DNA from: Plasmodiophora brassicae
Taxonomy: Eukaryota > Endomyxa: Phytomyxea > Phytomyxea > Plasmodiophorida
NCBI GenBank assembly: GCA_036867785.1
Contig: CP145416.1
Span: forward strand, 372,001 to 436,000
Length of the DNA stretch: 64,000 nucleotides
Direction: 5' to 3'
Shown: in pieces, positions 22,123 to 30,948 of the stretch
Numbering within the stretch: the first letter of the stretch is position 1
Layout of the letters: every line of letters starts with the position of its first letter
Translations under genes and position numbers: made by a program
The notes under the pieces: generated by a model
Databases searched by the model: none
What the model was told of the DNA's origin: nothing
The model's input: the letters and a program-made list of their open reading frames with translations, nothing else

Positions 22123-22704
22123 CTAACGAGACGTTTGTGCGGTCAGCTTCGACGTCGCCGCTCTCGCCGACGCTGATGCCACCCGGATGTCTGACAGCGT
22201 GTGCCGACGTAACGTGGAGCGGCGATCTTCGAGCAGTTTCGGCAGGTCCAGCGACTCCATGCCCCGCAGCCATTGCAAACGTTCCGCCTCGCTGATCGGC
22301 TCGATCCTTTGCGACGACGATGGCGACCAGCCAAGTTGCCGTAGGAATGCCTCCTCTTCGAGGGACGACCCGTTCTGCGGACAGGATGGCGGCGGAGGCG
22401 CAGGGGACGGGCTTCTCTCCTCAGCCATGGGCACCTCGAATGTCTTGTCTCTAACCGGGTGCCGTCGGGGACTACCCGGCGGTGATGTCGCGGCCCGATC
22501 CCGCGTCGCCGCTTCCCTCTCCAAGTGACCGCTCTCATCGATCGGTGTCGAGCACCCGATCGCGATCGCGACGAACACGCACGACACGACGAGCAATATC
22601 CAGGCGGCCGCCGACATCAGCCCCGACAGCAACGACAGCATGATCGTCTCGGACATGCGGGCGGCGTTCTTCGCAACAGATCCACCAATGATAGCCAGCT
22701 GCAT
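22123..22704 (-). CDS. Hypothetical single-pass membrane protein
   Basis: Single open frame of 193 residues from Met at 22704. Residues ~12-50 contain hydrophobic stretches (IMLSLLSGLMSAAAWILLVV, then SCVFVAIAIGC), likely one membrane helix preceded by an amphipathic segment. The remainder is cytosolic-like: Pro-rich (SPSPAPPPPSCP), then EEEAFLRQLGWSPSSS...ISEAERLQWLRG, a short helix-turn motif that resembles the LGW peptide of vasculin-like and plant proteins. No family is assigned. The near-palindrome ACGGACTCCG lies at 22719-22728, 15-24 bp before the chosen ATG, as for LTV1; this supports Met 36 of the longer frame (which opens at 22809) as the start. It is tail-to-tail with TNPO3. Confidence 0.5.
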   Translation of the reverse strand: MQLAIIGGSVAKNAARMSETIMLSLLSGLMSAAAWILLVVSCVFVAIAIGCSTPIDESGHLEREAATRDRAATSPPGSPRRHPVRDKTFEVPMAEERSPSPAPPPPSCPQNGSSLEEEAFLRQLGWSPSSSQRIEPISEAERLQWLRGMESLDLPKLLEDRRSTLRRHTLSDIRVASASARAATSKLTAQTSR

Positions 22705-22865
22705 AAAAATGGCCCGCCACGGACTCCGCGTGAAGTTTCCCACACTGCGCCTATTTCGGGATTCACGAATCGCGCTCCGTGTCTGCCCCTCCTGTGCGAC
22801 CTGAAGCAATCGGCCGCGTCATTCCGCGCGCGAGCGCGCGCATTTCCTGTATCCTGCGCCCATAT

Positions 22866-23576
22866 TCACATGACCGCTGGGGAACCGTCCGTGCAGATCA
22901 TGTCATCGCGGAACCCCTTGTGGACGACGTTGATGTCGAGCTGGACGGTGCCGGTGGAGACGGTCCGTTCTCGCCATCGTTCGGCGCCGTCCATCACGAC
23001 GGTCTTGTCGGCGTACTGAGGGTACCCGCCGACAAATTTGGCGGACAGGTCGTCGGTCAACGATCCCCGTGGCCGGAACGTCGCGATGGTCAGCGTGGTT
23101 CTGCCGAGGCGTGCTGGAAGATAGCAGAACCCGTACCCAGCTGCGGATTCGCTCAGACACCAACGCATCCCTGTCTCGGCGCCGACGTACCGAAATCAAT
23201 TCGGTCGTCATCGTCGAGGAAGAACAGTTCGATGAAGAATTTGGGCCAACCAAGGAGGCCGGTGCACGAGAAGCAGACGTCGACGGGATGGTTCCAGCAC
23301 GCATACGTCGTATTCTGCAAGCGACCAGTATCATGTGCTGTCGTGCAGGACGTTCGCACATGCCCACCTCATCGGGGATGGAACTGAACGTGCGGCCACG
23401 AACGGACCCGCGAATGACCTTCCATTGTGCGTTGTCGCTCTCGATGGCGAACTTCCCGAAGACCGCCTTCCCCTTAAACCCCGATGCACCGACGATGCTC
23501 CCAATGAAGTGGACTGCAGGAGCATCCCGTCAGGCCACGAACAGGCGGAATCGCCCCTCCACTGACCTTCGGGCAT
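22866..23576 (-). CDS. B9D2: B9 domain-containing protein 2 (ciliary transition zone)
   Basis: B9D2 sits in the MKS complex at the base of cilia/flagella and gates entry of membrane proteins. A short first exon codes MPE and, after a ~50-nt intron (GTCAGT...CTGCAG), continues VHFIGSIVGASGF, then KGKAVFGKFAIESDNAQWK. Next come ACWNHPVDVCFSCTGLLGW then PKFFIELFF, the family hallmark (YWSHPIDLHFATKGLQGWP), YGFCYLPARLG, FRPRGSLTDDLSAKFVGG, VSTGTVQLDINVV and the C-terminal FRDDMIC. All B9 landmarks are in order and spacing fits the ~175-residue family. Its presence argues that the organism builds a flagellum at some life stage. It is divergent from a small TM ORF on the plus strand. Confidence 0.92.
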
Positions 23577-23743
23577 CGTTGCCCGTTGTCACGGTCTGAG
23601 GCCGCACCGCTTCCGGGTGGGCTGTTGAAGGCTGCGCCCTCCCCAGCTGCTAATTGGTTATTATCCCACAGCCATACGATTCGGCGCTTGGAATGTACCG
23701 CGCCCGTTTGAATCTTCGGCCGACAGCATACGCGTATGTTGCG

Positions 23744-23923
23744 ATGTCGTGGTCACAGAGAATGTCGAGCCTGGAGGTCGCCGTCATGGTGCTCTGGTTC
23801 CTGTTCGTCGGCTGCCTGACCCTGCTCGGATGCTGCTTCTTCCTCGTCGAACGCCTCCGGGGCGCCCACAACGTCCACCTGCTCGAGGTCCCGGACGACA
23901 CCCAGCACCCAGCCCAGTTATAA
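23744..23923 (+). CDS. Possible small membrane protein
   Basis: A 59-residue ORF with one strong hydrophobic helix (VAVMVLWFLFVGCLTLLGCC) followed by FFLVERLRGAHNVHLLEVPDD. Starts at 23744 or 23762 are possible. The positive-outside/inside pattern (RLRG right after the helix) fits a tail-anchored or type III micropeptide. No family recognised; a random GC-frame ORF cannot be excluded, though a clean 20-residue helix is unusual among the shadows here. Confidence 0.35.
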   Translation: MSWSQRMSSLEVAVMVLWFLFVGCLTLLGCCFFLVERLRGAHNVHLLEVPDDTQHPAQL

Positions 23924-24189
23924 CAACCTACTTCCCCGACGGCCCCGTCACCCAATTACAACCCCCAGTTGGCACCAAACGGAATCACCACCGGCGCTCT
24001 GGACAGAGCTAAGAATAGCATTTGCGGATCTGCGCAGCGCCTGCGGCCATCGCGGCCAGCAGCCGTACGAAGTAGGGACGGATGTGCAGCGGCGATCCGG
24101 TCCCTGGTGGCGCGCAGCACGCTCACGCCGAGTCGGGGTCGTCGCCCGCCCGGAAGCGGCGTCGTGAATGCCCGCACCTGGTTCGCGGC

Positions 24190-25693
24190 ATGCATGTGAA
24201 TAACGTGCAGCCGGGCGGGAACGCGTTCGCGTTTGCCGGCGGGCAGCAGCGCCGTCTGGCCGGCCTGGGGCAGCTGAGCGTCCTGACGGACGAGCTGCTG
24301 CTGGACGTCTGGCGGTTCCTGTCCATGGAATCGGTGGCGCGCCTCTCCTGCCTGTCATACTTTGCGTATGCCCTCAGCGAGCACGACGATTTGTGGCGAA
24401 CGCTCGTGCTGCGCGAGGCGCCTGCACACCTCGACTTTGACTCGTCATGGAAGTACGTTAGCGGATTCCACCGGCATCGTCCATTTCCGTTCTGAACCAG
24501 CCGTACGTAGGCAGACCTACGTGACGTCCACGGGATGCACTGTTCGTCTCGTGCCACTGAAACTGACCGGCGTCTTCTCTGACGCATTGTTCCAACCCTG
24601 GTAGGGCCTCCCTGTGCCACACTCCATCGCACTGGTTGCTGATTCAGTTGACGTAGGCTGAATGCGACTCGTGACATATCGTCGCGATGGTTGTTGAATT
24701 CAACGATCGATCGGCGATCTGCCGATGACCTGTCCGTTGACGAGTTCATCGGCAAGTACGAACGGCCGAACGTTCCCGTTGTCATCACCGACGTTGTCAA
24801 CCGCTGGCCGGCGTTCACGAAGTGGACGCCCGAGTACCTGTCGGACACGTTCGCCGACACGCCCGTGAACGTCCAAGTCATCGACATGACGATGCGGTCG
24901 TTCTGGACGTACGCGGCGCAGTCGACGGACGAGACGCCATTGTACATGTTCGAGAAGGCGTTCGCCGACAAGGCGCCGTCCCTGGCCGACGACTTCGCCG
25001 TGCCCATCTACTTCCGTGACGACCTGTTCGAGCTTCTTGGTGCCGACCGTCCCGACCACCGGTGGATGGTGGCCGGCCCAGAACGGTACACCCGTCGGGC
25101 GGACGCTGCGTTCGAATGCTAATCTGGACGGCAGGTCGGGGTCCACGTTCCATCAGGATCCAAACTCGACGTCGGCGTGGAACGCGGTGATCACCGGGCG
25201 AAAGAAATGGATCATGTACCCGAAGGAATGCGTTCCGCCCGGCGTGTGCCCTTCCGAGGACGGTGCCGAGGTCGTTACGCCGTTGTCGCTCATGGAATGG
25301 TTCTCGACGTTCTACATGGAGACGCAACAGCCTGGGGCACCCCAGCCGCTCGAGGTGATCGTGGAGCCCGGCGAGGTGATCTTCGTCCCCAACGGATGGT
25401 GGCACTGTGTCCTGAACCTGGAGCCGTCGATCGCCATCACCCAGAACTTCGTGTCACCCAGGAACCTCCTCAACGTCCTCCGGTTCGCCAACGACAACCC
25501 CGACCTGGTGTCTGGATACCGAGGTGACACGCCGCTCGGACAACGCCTGGCCGATGAGGTCAACCGAACCCATCCGGGGCTGATCGACCAGCTTCGGAGC
25601 CAGGACCAATCGGCACGGAAGCGCCCTGCCTCGGTCTGGGCAGCGTGCACTGCAGGCGTCGACACGGCACCGTTCGCGTTCTGCTTCGAATAA
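24190..25693 (+). CDS. F-box + JmjC (JMJD6-type) 2-oxoglutarate/Fe(II) oxygenase
   Basis: Residues ~28-75 are an F-box (LSVLTDELLLDVWRFLSMES, then RLSCLSYFAYAL and LWRTLVLR). An intron after SSWK joins QTYVTSTG; a second joins ALFQPW to LNATRD. The JmjC part reads VPVVITDVVNRWPAFTKW, GSTFHQDPNSTSAWNAVITG with the HxD iron ligands, RKKWIMYP, LEVIVEPGEVIFVPNGWWHC with the distal His, and SIAITQNFVSPRN. The last blocks are nearly those of JMJD6 (arginine demethylase/lysyl hydroxylase), and the F-box plus JMJD6-like layout is known from plant JMJ proteins. The F-box suggests an SCF link. Another intron lies between GPE and RSGSTFHQD at ~25082-25135. All catalytic residues are present. Cellular site is probably nuclear. 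Confidence 0.9.
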
Positions 25694-25808
25694 ACAGTAG
25701 ACCATCGTCATTAAGTGTGATAAACGAAAAGAGAAAGGAAACCTTTATCGAAGAGAGAGGGAATGCTGAATGCACAGAGTGTACATGATGTTGTCAACGC
25801 AGGACACC

Positions 25809-27371
25809 TTAGGCCTTGGTGCCAGTGGCGGTGCCCAGCTCGACAGACCTGAGCGGCTCCTCCTGTTCCTTGACCTTCTGGTTGTAGAGATTGCCGAGCG
25901 ACACGGTACCGTACGTCCAGGTGCCGACCATGACGACGAGAAGCGCGACGAGCACCTCGACGATCGCACCGACTTCCTTGGTGGAGAAGCACGCCAGCAG
26001 CATGATCTGCAGGAACCCACCGCCCGACTTGCCGAGACGGGCGCCGACAACGTCGACGGCAGCCTTGGCTCGGCCACGATCCTCGCCGAGCGGGATGAAC
26101 GACATCTCTTTGGTCGGGTCGAAGAACGAGTACTTGCAGGACTTGGAGATAACGACGGCAATGTAGCCCAGGGCGACCAGGACGGCGGCGGGGCAGAACG
26201 AGAAGTACTTCTCGAGCATGAAGAGGCCCATGAACGGGATACCGACCGAGATGATGGACACCGGGGAGATCAGCGCCGTCTTCGTCCAGCCGATGCCACG
26301 GACAGCCTTGCCACCGACGAAAATCAGCAGGCACAAGGCGACAACACCGGTACCCAGCGAGAACGACCCGGTGAACATGAGCTTGTGGCCACGGTTCGGG
26401 AAGTAGTTCTTCCAGCTCTCCTTGTAGTAGACCTCGACAAAGTTGACAGAGATCCCGTACATGATGACCATGACGCCGATGAAGAAGACGTATCGCGACG
26501 TGAAGATGACCTTGAGACCTTCGGTGAACCCGAGCTTGACCTTCTTCTTCTTGCCGCCCGACTCGCTCTCCTGCTTGCACAGGCGCGGGTCATTCAGGAC
26601 GTTCTTCTGCATCCAGCGGTAGATACCGATGATGACGCAGCCGAAGAAGCACACCAGGCCCATCAGCAGGTACATGGCATCGCCGCCGGACGACTTCTTG
26701 GACTTGTCGTCGCTGGAAAGTGCACCCATCGTGATCAGGATCAGGCCGCAGAAGATCAGGGAGAAATTCGCGCCAATGTTGAACAGCGTGTAGAATCGCT
26801 TGGCCTCATCGGTACGGCAGATGTCGTTGGCGTATCCCCAGAAGAGGAGCGACAGGACGACACTGCCCCACAGTTCCGACATGACATACAGAAGCGCGGT
26901 CGACCAGTGGGCAACAATCATCATGACGGGTGCCAGGAACTGCGGGAACGTCGAGTTCGGGTCGCCGAGGACAGGCTTGCCGCTCTTCTGGGCGTTCGCG
27001 ATGTCCTGCTCGCTCGGCTTGATGTACGGGCTAACCCACTCGTCACCCGGCTCGATCTTGTCCTGAAGCGGGTACAGGACGGCGCCGTACAGGGCGAAGA
27101 ACCCGACGAAGAACGTCATCCAGGAGTAGAAGATGTTGGGCTTCGACATCTTCAGCGACATCTTGGTGTAGACAAGCATGACGATGATGGACGCGGGCAG
27201 CGTGAACACCAGCTTCAGGTACAGGATCGCGGAGGTCGCCATGGACTCGAGGACGAGGACATCCTTCAGGTCGCGCAGCAGCGTGTAGTTGAAGCAGATC
27301 AGGAACATCATGAGGACCATGGGAACCACCTTCTTGTTCTCATGGGGTTCGACCGGCCAAAGCGAACCCAT
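25809..27371 (-). CDS. NTT: ATP/ADP translocase of the plastid/Chlamydia/Rickettsia NTT family
   Basis: A single uninterrupted frame of 520 residues with ~11-12 membrane helices, the size of bacterial Tlc (~500). It reads VVPMVLMMFLICFNYTLLRD then LKDVLVL (the conserved FNYTxLRDxKD start), FVGFFALYGAVLYP, VAHWSTALLYVMSELWGSVV then LSLLFWGYAN, RFYTLFNIGANFSLI and CKYSFFDPTKEMSFIPL. Each is a signature of the nucleotide transporter family, which exchanges host ATP for ADP or imports NTPs. The extra KESESGGKKKKVKLG loop is a eukaryotic-looking insertion. It lacks introns, unlike most genes around it. I chose Met 27371; upstream codons are in a TATA-bearing region (TATATAT at ~27480). Known family members in intracellular parasites serve energy theft; that role here is inference. 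Confidence 0.93.
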   Translation of the reverse strand: MGSLWPVEPHENKKVVPMVLMMFLICFNYTLLRDLKDVLVLESMATSAILYLKLVFTLPASIIVMLVYTKMSLKMSKPNIFYSWMTFFVGFFALYGAVLYPLQDKIEPGDEWVSPYIKPSEQDIANAQKSGKPVLGDPNSTFPQFLAPVMMIVAHWSTALLYVMSELWGSVVLSLLFWGYANDICRTDEAKRFYTLFNIGANFSLIFCGLILITMGALSSDDKSKKSSGGDAMYLLMGLVCFFGCVIIGIYRWMQKNVLNDPRLCKQESESGGKKKKVKLGFTEGLKVIFTSRYVFFIGVMVIMYGISVNFVEVYYKESWKNYFPNRGHKLMFTGSFSLGTGVVALCLLIFVGGKAVRGIGWTKTALISPVSIISVGIPFMGLFMLEKYFSFCPAAVLVALGYIAVVISKSCKYSFFDPTKEMSFIPLGEDRGRAKAAVDVVGARLGKSGGGFLQIMLLACFSTKEVGAIVEVLVALLVVMVGTWTYGTVSLGNLYNQKVKEQEEPLRSVELGTATGTKA

Positions 27372-28048
27372 GGTTACGAGCGGACACTCGGAAAGAGGAA
27401 TGCAGTCCGGCGGACCCCGTGTGGTGGTGCAGCTCACCCACGGGGGCGACGGACTCCGTGACGGAGTTCCCTCCGACGGATATATATGCACCGGCCCCTA
27501 ATATTATTCCTGGACCAGCACACGGCGTCCGTTCCGGTCCAGATCACCTCAGGTTGTTGACTGTTGTCACCAGGCGTATATTATTAGAACACCTCCTCCG
27601 GATGACTCGCAAGACGTCGCGCGTCCACGGGGGCGCGACCTGTATCGGTGCGAGTGCCCAGGTGGGTGATGCGCAGGACGAGGGACAGGCAGGGCTACAC
27701 CGAATTGGGTGGAAACACGGTCGTCAAACGACGCGCATCGTCGCGAACAGAGGGCGTCGTCTGTTACGCATCCGCCGGCGCTCGGGTGCGGCCCTACTCG
27801 CATGACTGCCCTGGACCGATGCGCGGGCCTCCTGAACAAGAGCGCCCTGCCGTAAGGGAAGTGACCGCCGACAGAGACCTGGGCAATCGTGTCGGCCGCA
27901 GCCATGGCCTAATCATGGGCGCCTGGGCCGGGAGCCTATCGAGACTCAGACTTCAACACTACGTGCCGAGGTCGACATAGGGGTCCTAGCGAACGGCATA
28001 GGGGATAGCAGTACCCGTGTGCCGCCAAGCTGAGCGAATCTACAGTCG
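27372..28048. promoter_or_regulatory. Upstream region of NTT with TATA-like element and palindrome
   Basis: In the direction of the minus-strand NTT gene this ~680-bp stretch has a TATATAT box at 27480-27486 (about 110 bp before the ATG) and, between it and the ATG, a 15-bp palindrome centred on TCCGTGACGGA (27453-27467). The same 11-mer sits just upstream of LTV1. No gene is supported between 27490 and 28048. Confidence 0.4.
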
Positions 28049-29569
28049 TCATGGCTTATTATCGCTCGGTTTGAACATGACGACGCGGAAGACGCTGTCG
28101 AGGGCGCGCCCGTTGAGCGCCAGCGCCCAGGCGAGCGTCCACCCCTGAGGGGACAGGAAATAGTCGTACGCCAGCGCGATGATGATGGCGCCGGTGCAGT
28201 ACAGGATCATGGACAGGGCTAGGCCCAACGTGCAGAACGCCATTCGCCGGAACACGCCGTTGATCTGGTCGTCGCGAATCGGCTTGTCGTCCGTGCAACA
28301 TCCGGCGGCGCCGTTCCCTGGGACGACCTTGTTGCCCGGTGTGGATCGGTTCTCGCGAATCGACGCGCTCGTCTCACGAAAGAACAGCAGCACACCGTAC
28401 AGCAGATGGCACCCGACCGTGAACTGGAGAATGACCTCGGCGCCGGCCATGAGCTCCTCCTGAATACCTGGTTTCGTGAGGGTGGCCTCGACGGCGGAGA
28501 ACCCCAGATCGGTCAGGACGACCGCGATGCACGTCCCGGTCAGCACGTTCGGGTAGTCGCCCCTGAGAACGCGCGTGATCATCGACGACCTGTGGCCGGG
28601 GACGATGGAGAACAGCTTCTTGTACCACATGGAGGCGGCCAGGAGCGAACAGGCGAACCCGAACCCGGACAGGCCTGGCGCGAAGAAGTAATGGACCCGG
28701 GGGGGCACGTTGGCCGTCGAGTACCAACCGCCAATGGCAATGACGAGCGCCAGGAGCGTCGAGGTGATGGCCTCGATCAGCAGGACGACGTGGACCGCCG
28801 AGATGCGCCTCGACAGCGAGACGGACGGCATCGAGCATCGGCGATTCGGGGATCGGTCCCGCACGATACGCTGGCGGACGATGAGCGCATGGCGAACGAG
28901 GAACACGCCGGCGGCGCAGCCGGCGCCCAGCAGCAGGGCGCTGGGTATGACACGCACGAACAGCAGGTAGTACCACGAGGCGAACATCGGGGCCCAGGCG
29001 TTCGTATCGGGCGACACCGACGCGGTCAGGTTCGTCGTCGACCGCATGCTGGCGAGCAGCGGGTCGCCGACGCCGACCACCACCATCAGCATCGAACGCG
29101 GACGAGGATCCGGGACGTGGTCGAGCAAGTTCGTCTTGTACCCGGGAAGCGCCCCGACCTCCCGCTCTGCATCCAAGGCCGGCGCTCAGCGGACGCGCGT
29201 TGTTCCCCACGCGAACCCGGGCTTACTCAGCAGGGCCAGGGTGCCCTTGTCGTCGAAGAGCGAGTACAGGCGCGTGTACGAGCAGGCGGTCGTGCCGCTG
29301 GTCAGCAGGACGGCCTTGCCGTGGACGACGGCGGCGTCAACGACGACGCCGCCGTCGCACGGGTCGCCGTCGAGTATGACCAGCGGCAGCGTAATTGCTG
29401 GGCGCCCGTCTTCCGGCTGCCACCCGAGGTACTGTGACGCCGCCAGGCACGGTAGGCTGACGTTGACGATCGCGCCGTCGGACAGCACCGAGACGTCCAT
29501 CCGTGCCCATGTGGCCCCGAGCAGCAGGATCGAGGCGGCGCCCCACAGGCCGGCCGCGTGCGGCCCCAT
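28049..29569 (-). CDS. Signal-peptide, PA-like ectodomain, seven-TM receptor-like protein
   Basis: Two exons (29227-29569 and 28049-29166) around a 60-nt intron with a strong GTAAGC donor give 486 residues. An N-terminal signal peptide (GLWGAASILLLGATWA) leads into a ~130-residue ectodomain; VVHGKAVLLTSGTTACSYTR resembles a protease-associated (PA) fold (GKIALVxRGxCxF). It is followed by about seven hydrophobic helices, among them FASWYYLLFVRVIPSALLLG, VVLLIEAITSTLLALVIAIG, ILQFTVGCHLLYGVLLFF, and ALSMILYCTGAIIIALAYDY. This layout fits a class of protist GPCR-like or lysosomal receptors. No DRY or NPxxY motif is evident, so G-protein coupling is inference, helped only by two G-alpha genes 6-9 kb away. 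Ligand unknown. The start is the Met directly before the signal peptide. Confidence 0.7.
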
Positions 29570-29742
29570 GAGCGGTGTCTGTCGCGGCGCGTTCGCGCCT
29601 TAACGTAAGGAAATGATCGCGATCGACCTGCGCGCTCACTTAAGGGCGGCCACCTCGTTATGGCGTCACTGCGAGCGACGGGTACCTGGCCTGGACTGAT
29701 GCGATGCATTTTATCATCGACTGAGACGCCTCATCTGACACA

Positions 29743-29758
29743 GGGGGGGGGGGGGGGG
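29743..29758. repeat. Run of 16 G residues
   Basis: A perfect homopolymer of 16 G within the 270-bp gap between the receptor-like gene and TPGS1, which are divergent. It may be a true promoter tract able to form G-quadruplex, or a length error in sequencing. Confidence 0.8.
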
Positions 29759-29838
29759 CGACAAAGGTGCCGCTGGAACGTCGTACCCAGTCCCAGAGCC
29801 ACAGTGGAGCGAGTGGCACCGCCGCCCTACCCGTTGCA

Positions 29839-30897
29839 ATGGCGGCGTCATCGGCGAACGCGAATGCGACCGACAAGCACGACGGCAACGAGTACCTGGA
29901 GCGATCCGGCGTCGGCGTCTACATCCAGGACGCGCTGACGTTGCTGCTGGAGAACCGCCCCGAGCATCCGATCATGTTCCTCGTCGAATAGTACGTCCGC
30001 GTGCAGGCCACGCGCGAGCACACCTGAAGCGAACGTGATGTGCTGCACAGCTTCCAGGCGGCCGACAAGGTATCGTCGCCGCTGTCCAGGGCCTATCGGT
30101 ACATACGGATGACGCCCCGAGGCCGCCCTGCCTATCTGCCGAATCTCGCGTCGGCGTTCACCGTGCTGAACACGATGAGAAGTCATTCAGACCCGTTATG
30201 CGCCGCCGTTCGGCGTCTCTCTAACATCCTGGCTGTCGTACAGGCGGCCAGCGACCATGCGGGTTGACCGGGCGAGAGCTGACGAAACTGTTATACCTCC
30301 TGTCGAACGAGTTCCCCGTTGACGTCGTCGTCCCACTCATGCGGGTACGATCGCTCAGCTGACCCTGCTCTGGGCGCTTGGCTCTGACTGGCGCGCCCCC
30401 AGAGATTACGAAAGTTCGATTCCGACCTGATCGATATCCCTACGTTCACAGCGGCGATCAACGCGTGCTTGATCTATGAAGGTGTGTGTTTGTGCCGTCA
30501 TGCGTCTCTCGCAGGTGGCACGCATGCCACTGAACGACCGGCGTGCAACAGAGTTGTTCGACAAGCTTGAATGGCTGTTTAAGGGGTGCGACCCGCAGTC
30601 GACCGGGATGATCACGAGGGACAGGTTCGCCGAGATCGTCCAGGTCATGGAACTCGACGGCGACTGCAGGAAGCGGTACCGTCTGGCGATATGCCATCCG
30701 GGGATTTCCACAGCTGAACGGTGCCCTCGCTCAGTATCGCTAGCGGGAAACGTGACGACCCCGCCGGGAAGGCGGTGCTGACCTACCGGCAGTTCCTGTC
30801 AGCCATGCTCCAACTGGTCGACCTCCCGATGACCACGTTGGAGACGGATGCCGACCCGTCCGGTCAGCAGCAGCAGCAGCAGCAGCAGCAGTCATAA
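29839..30897 (+). CDS. TPGS1: Tubulin polyglutamylase complex subunit 1 (TPGS1)-like, with C-terminal polyGln
   Basis: TPGS1 anchors the TTLL1 polyglutamylase complex that decorates axonemal and neuronal tubulin. Exon 1 codes YLERSGVGVYIQDALTLLLE then NRPEHPIMFLVE (human [28 protein letters not shown]). Later exons give LTGRELTKLLYLLSNEFPVD then VVVPLMR, FDSDLIDIPTFTAAINACLI then YEEF, and MPLNDRRATELFDKLEWLFK with a GCDPQSTGMITRDRFAEI EF-hand-like loop, ending VLTYRQFLSAMLQLV. Several short introns (29990-30040 and around 30090-30200, 30350-30410, 30476-30520) are needed. The last codons contain nine CAG repeats (30865-30891, nine Gln) right before the stop. The EF-hand-like loop is degenerate. 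Together with B9D2 it supports a flagellated stage. Confidence 0.75.
30865..30891 (+). repeat. (CAG)9 trinucleotide repeat
   Basis: Nine perfect CAG units that encode a polyglutamine tract two codons before the stop of the TPGS1-like gene. Confidence 0.9.
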
Positions 30898-30948
30898 CGC
30901 TCATGGCTATACAATGTGTATTGGCGTCAAGCATCAAGGACTGTCCGA

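Noticed and set aside
25770-27461. A 563-codon ORF on the plus strand antisense to NTT
   Set aside because: Its product is low-complexity Asp/Arg/Glu/His text from the GC-rich antisense frame; the minus frame is a clear transporter with all family motifs.
28406-29437. A 343-codon plus-strand ORF
   Set aside because: Shadow of the 7TM gene; Arg/Asp/His-rich with no hydrophobic pattern or motif.
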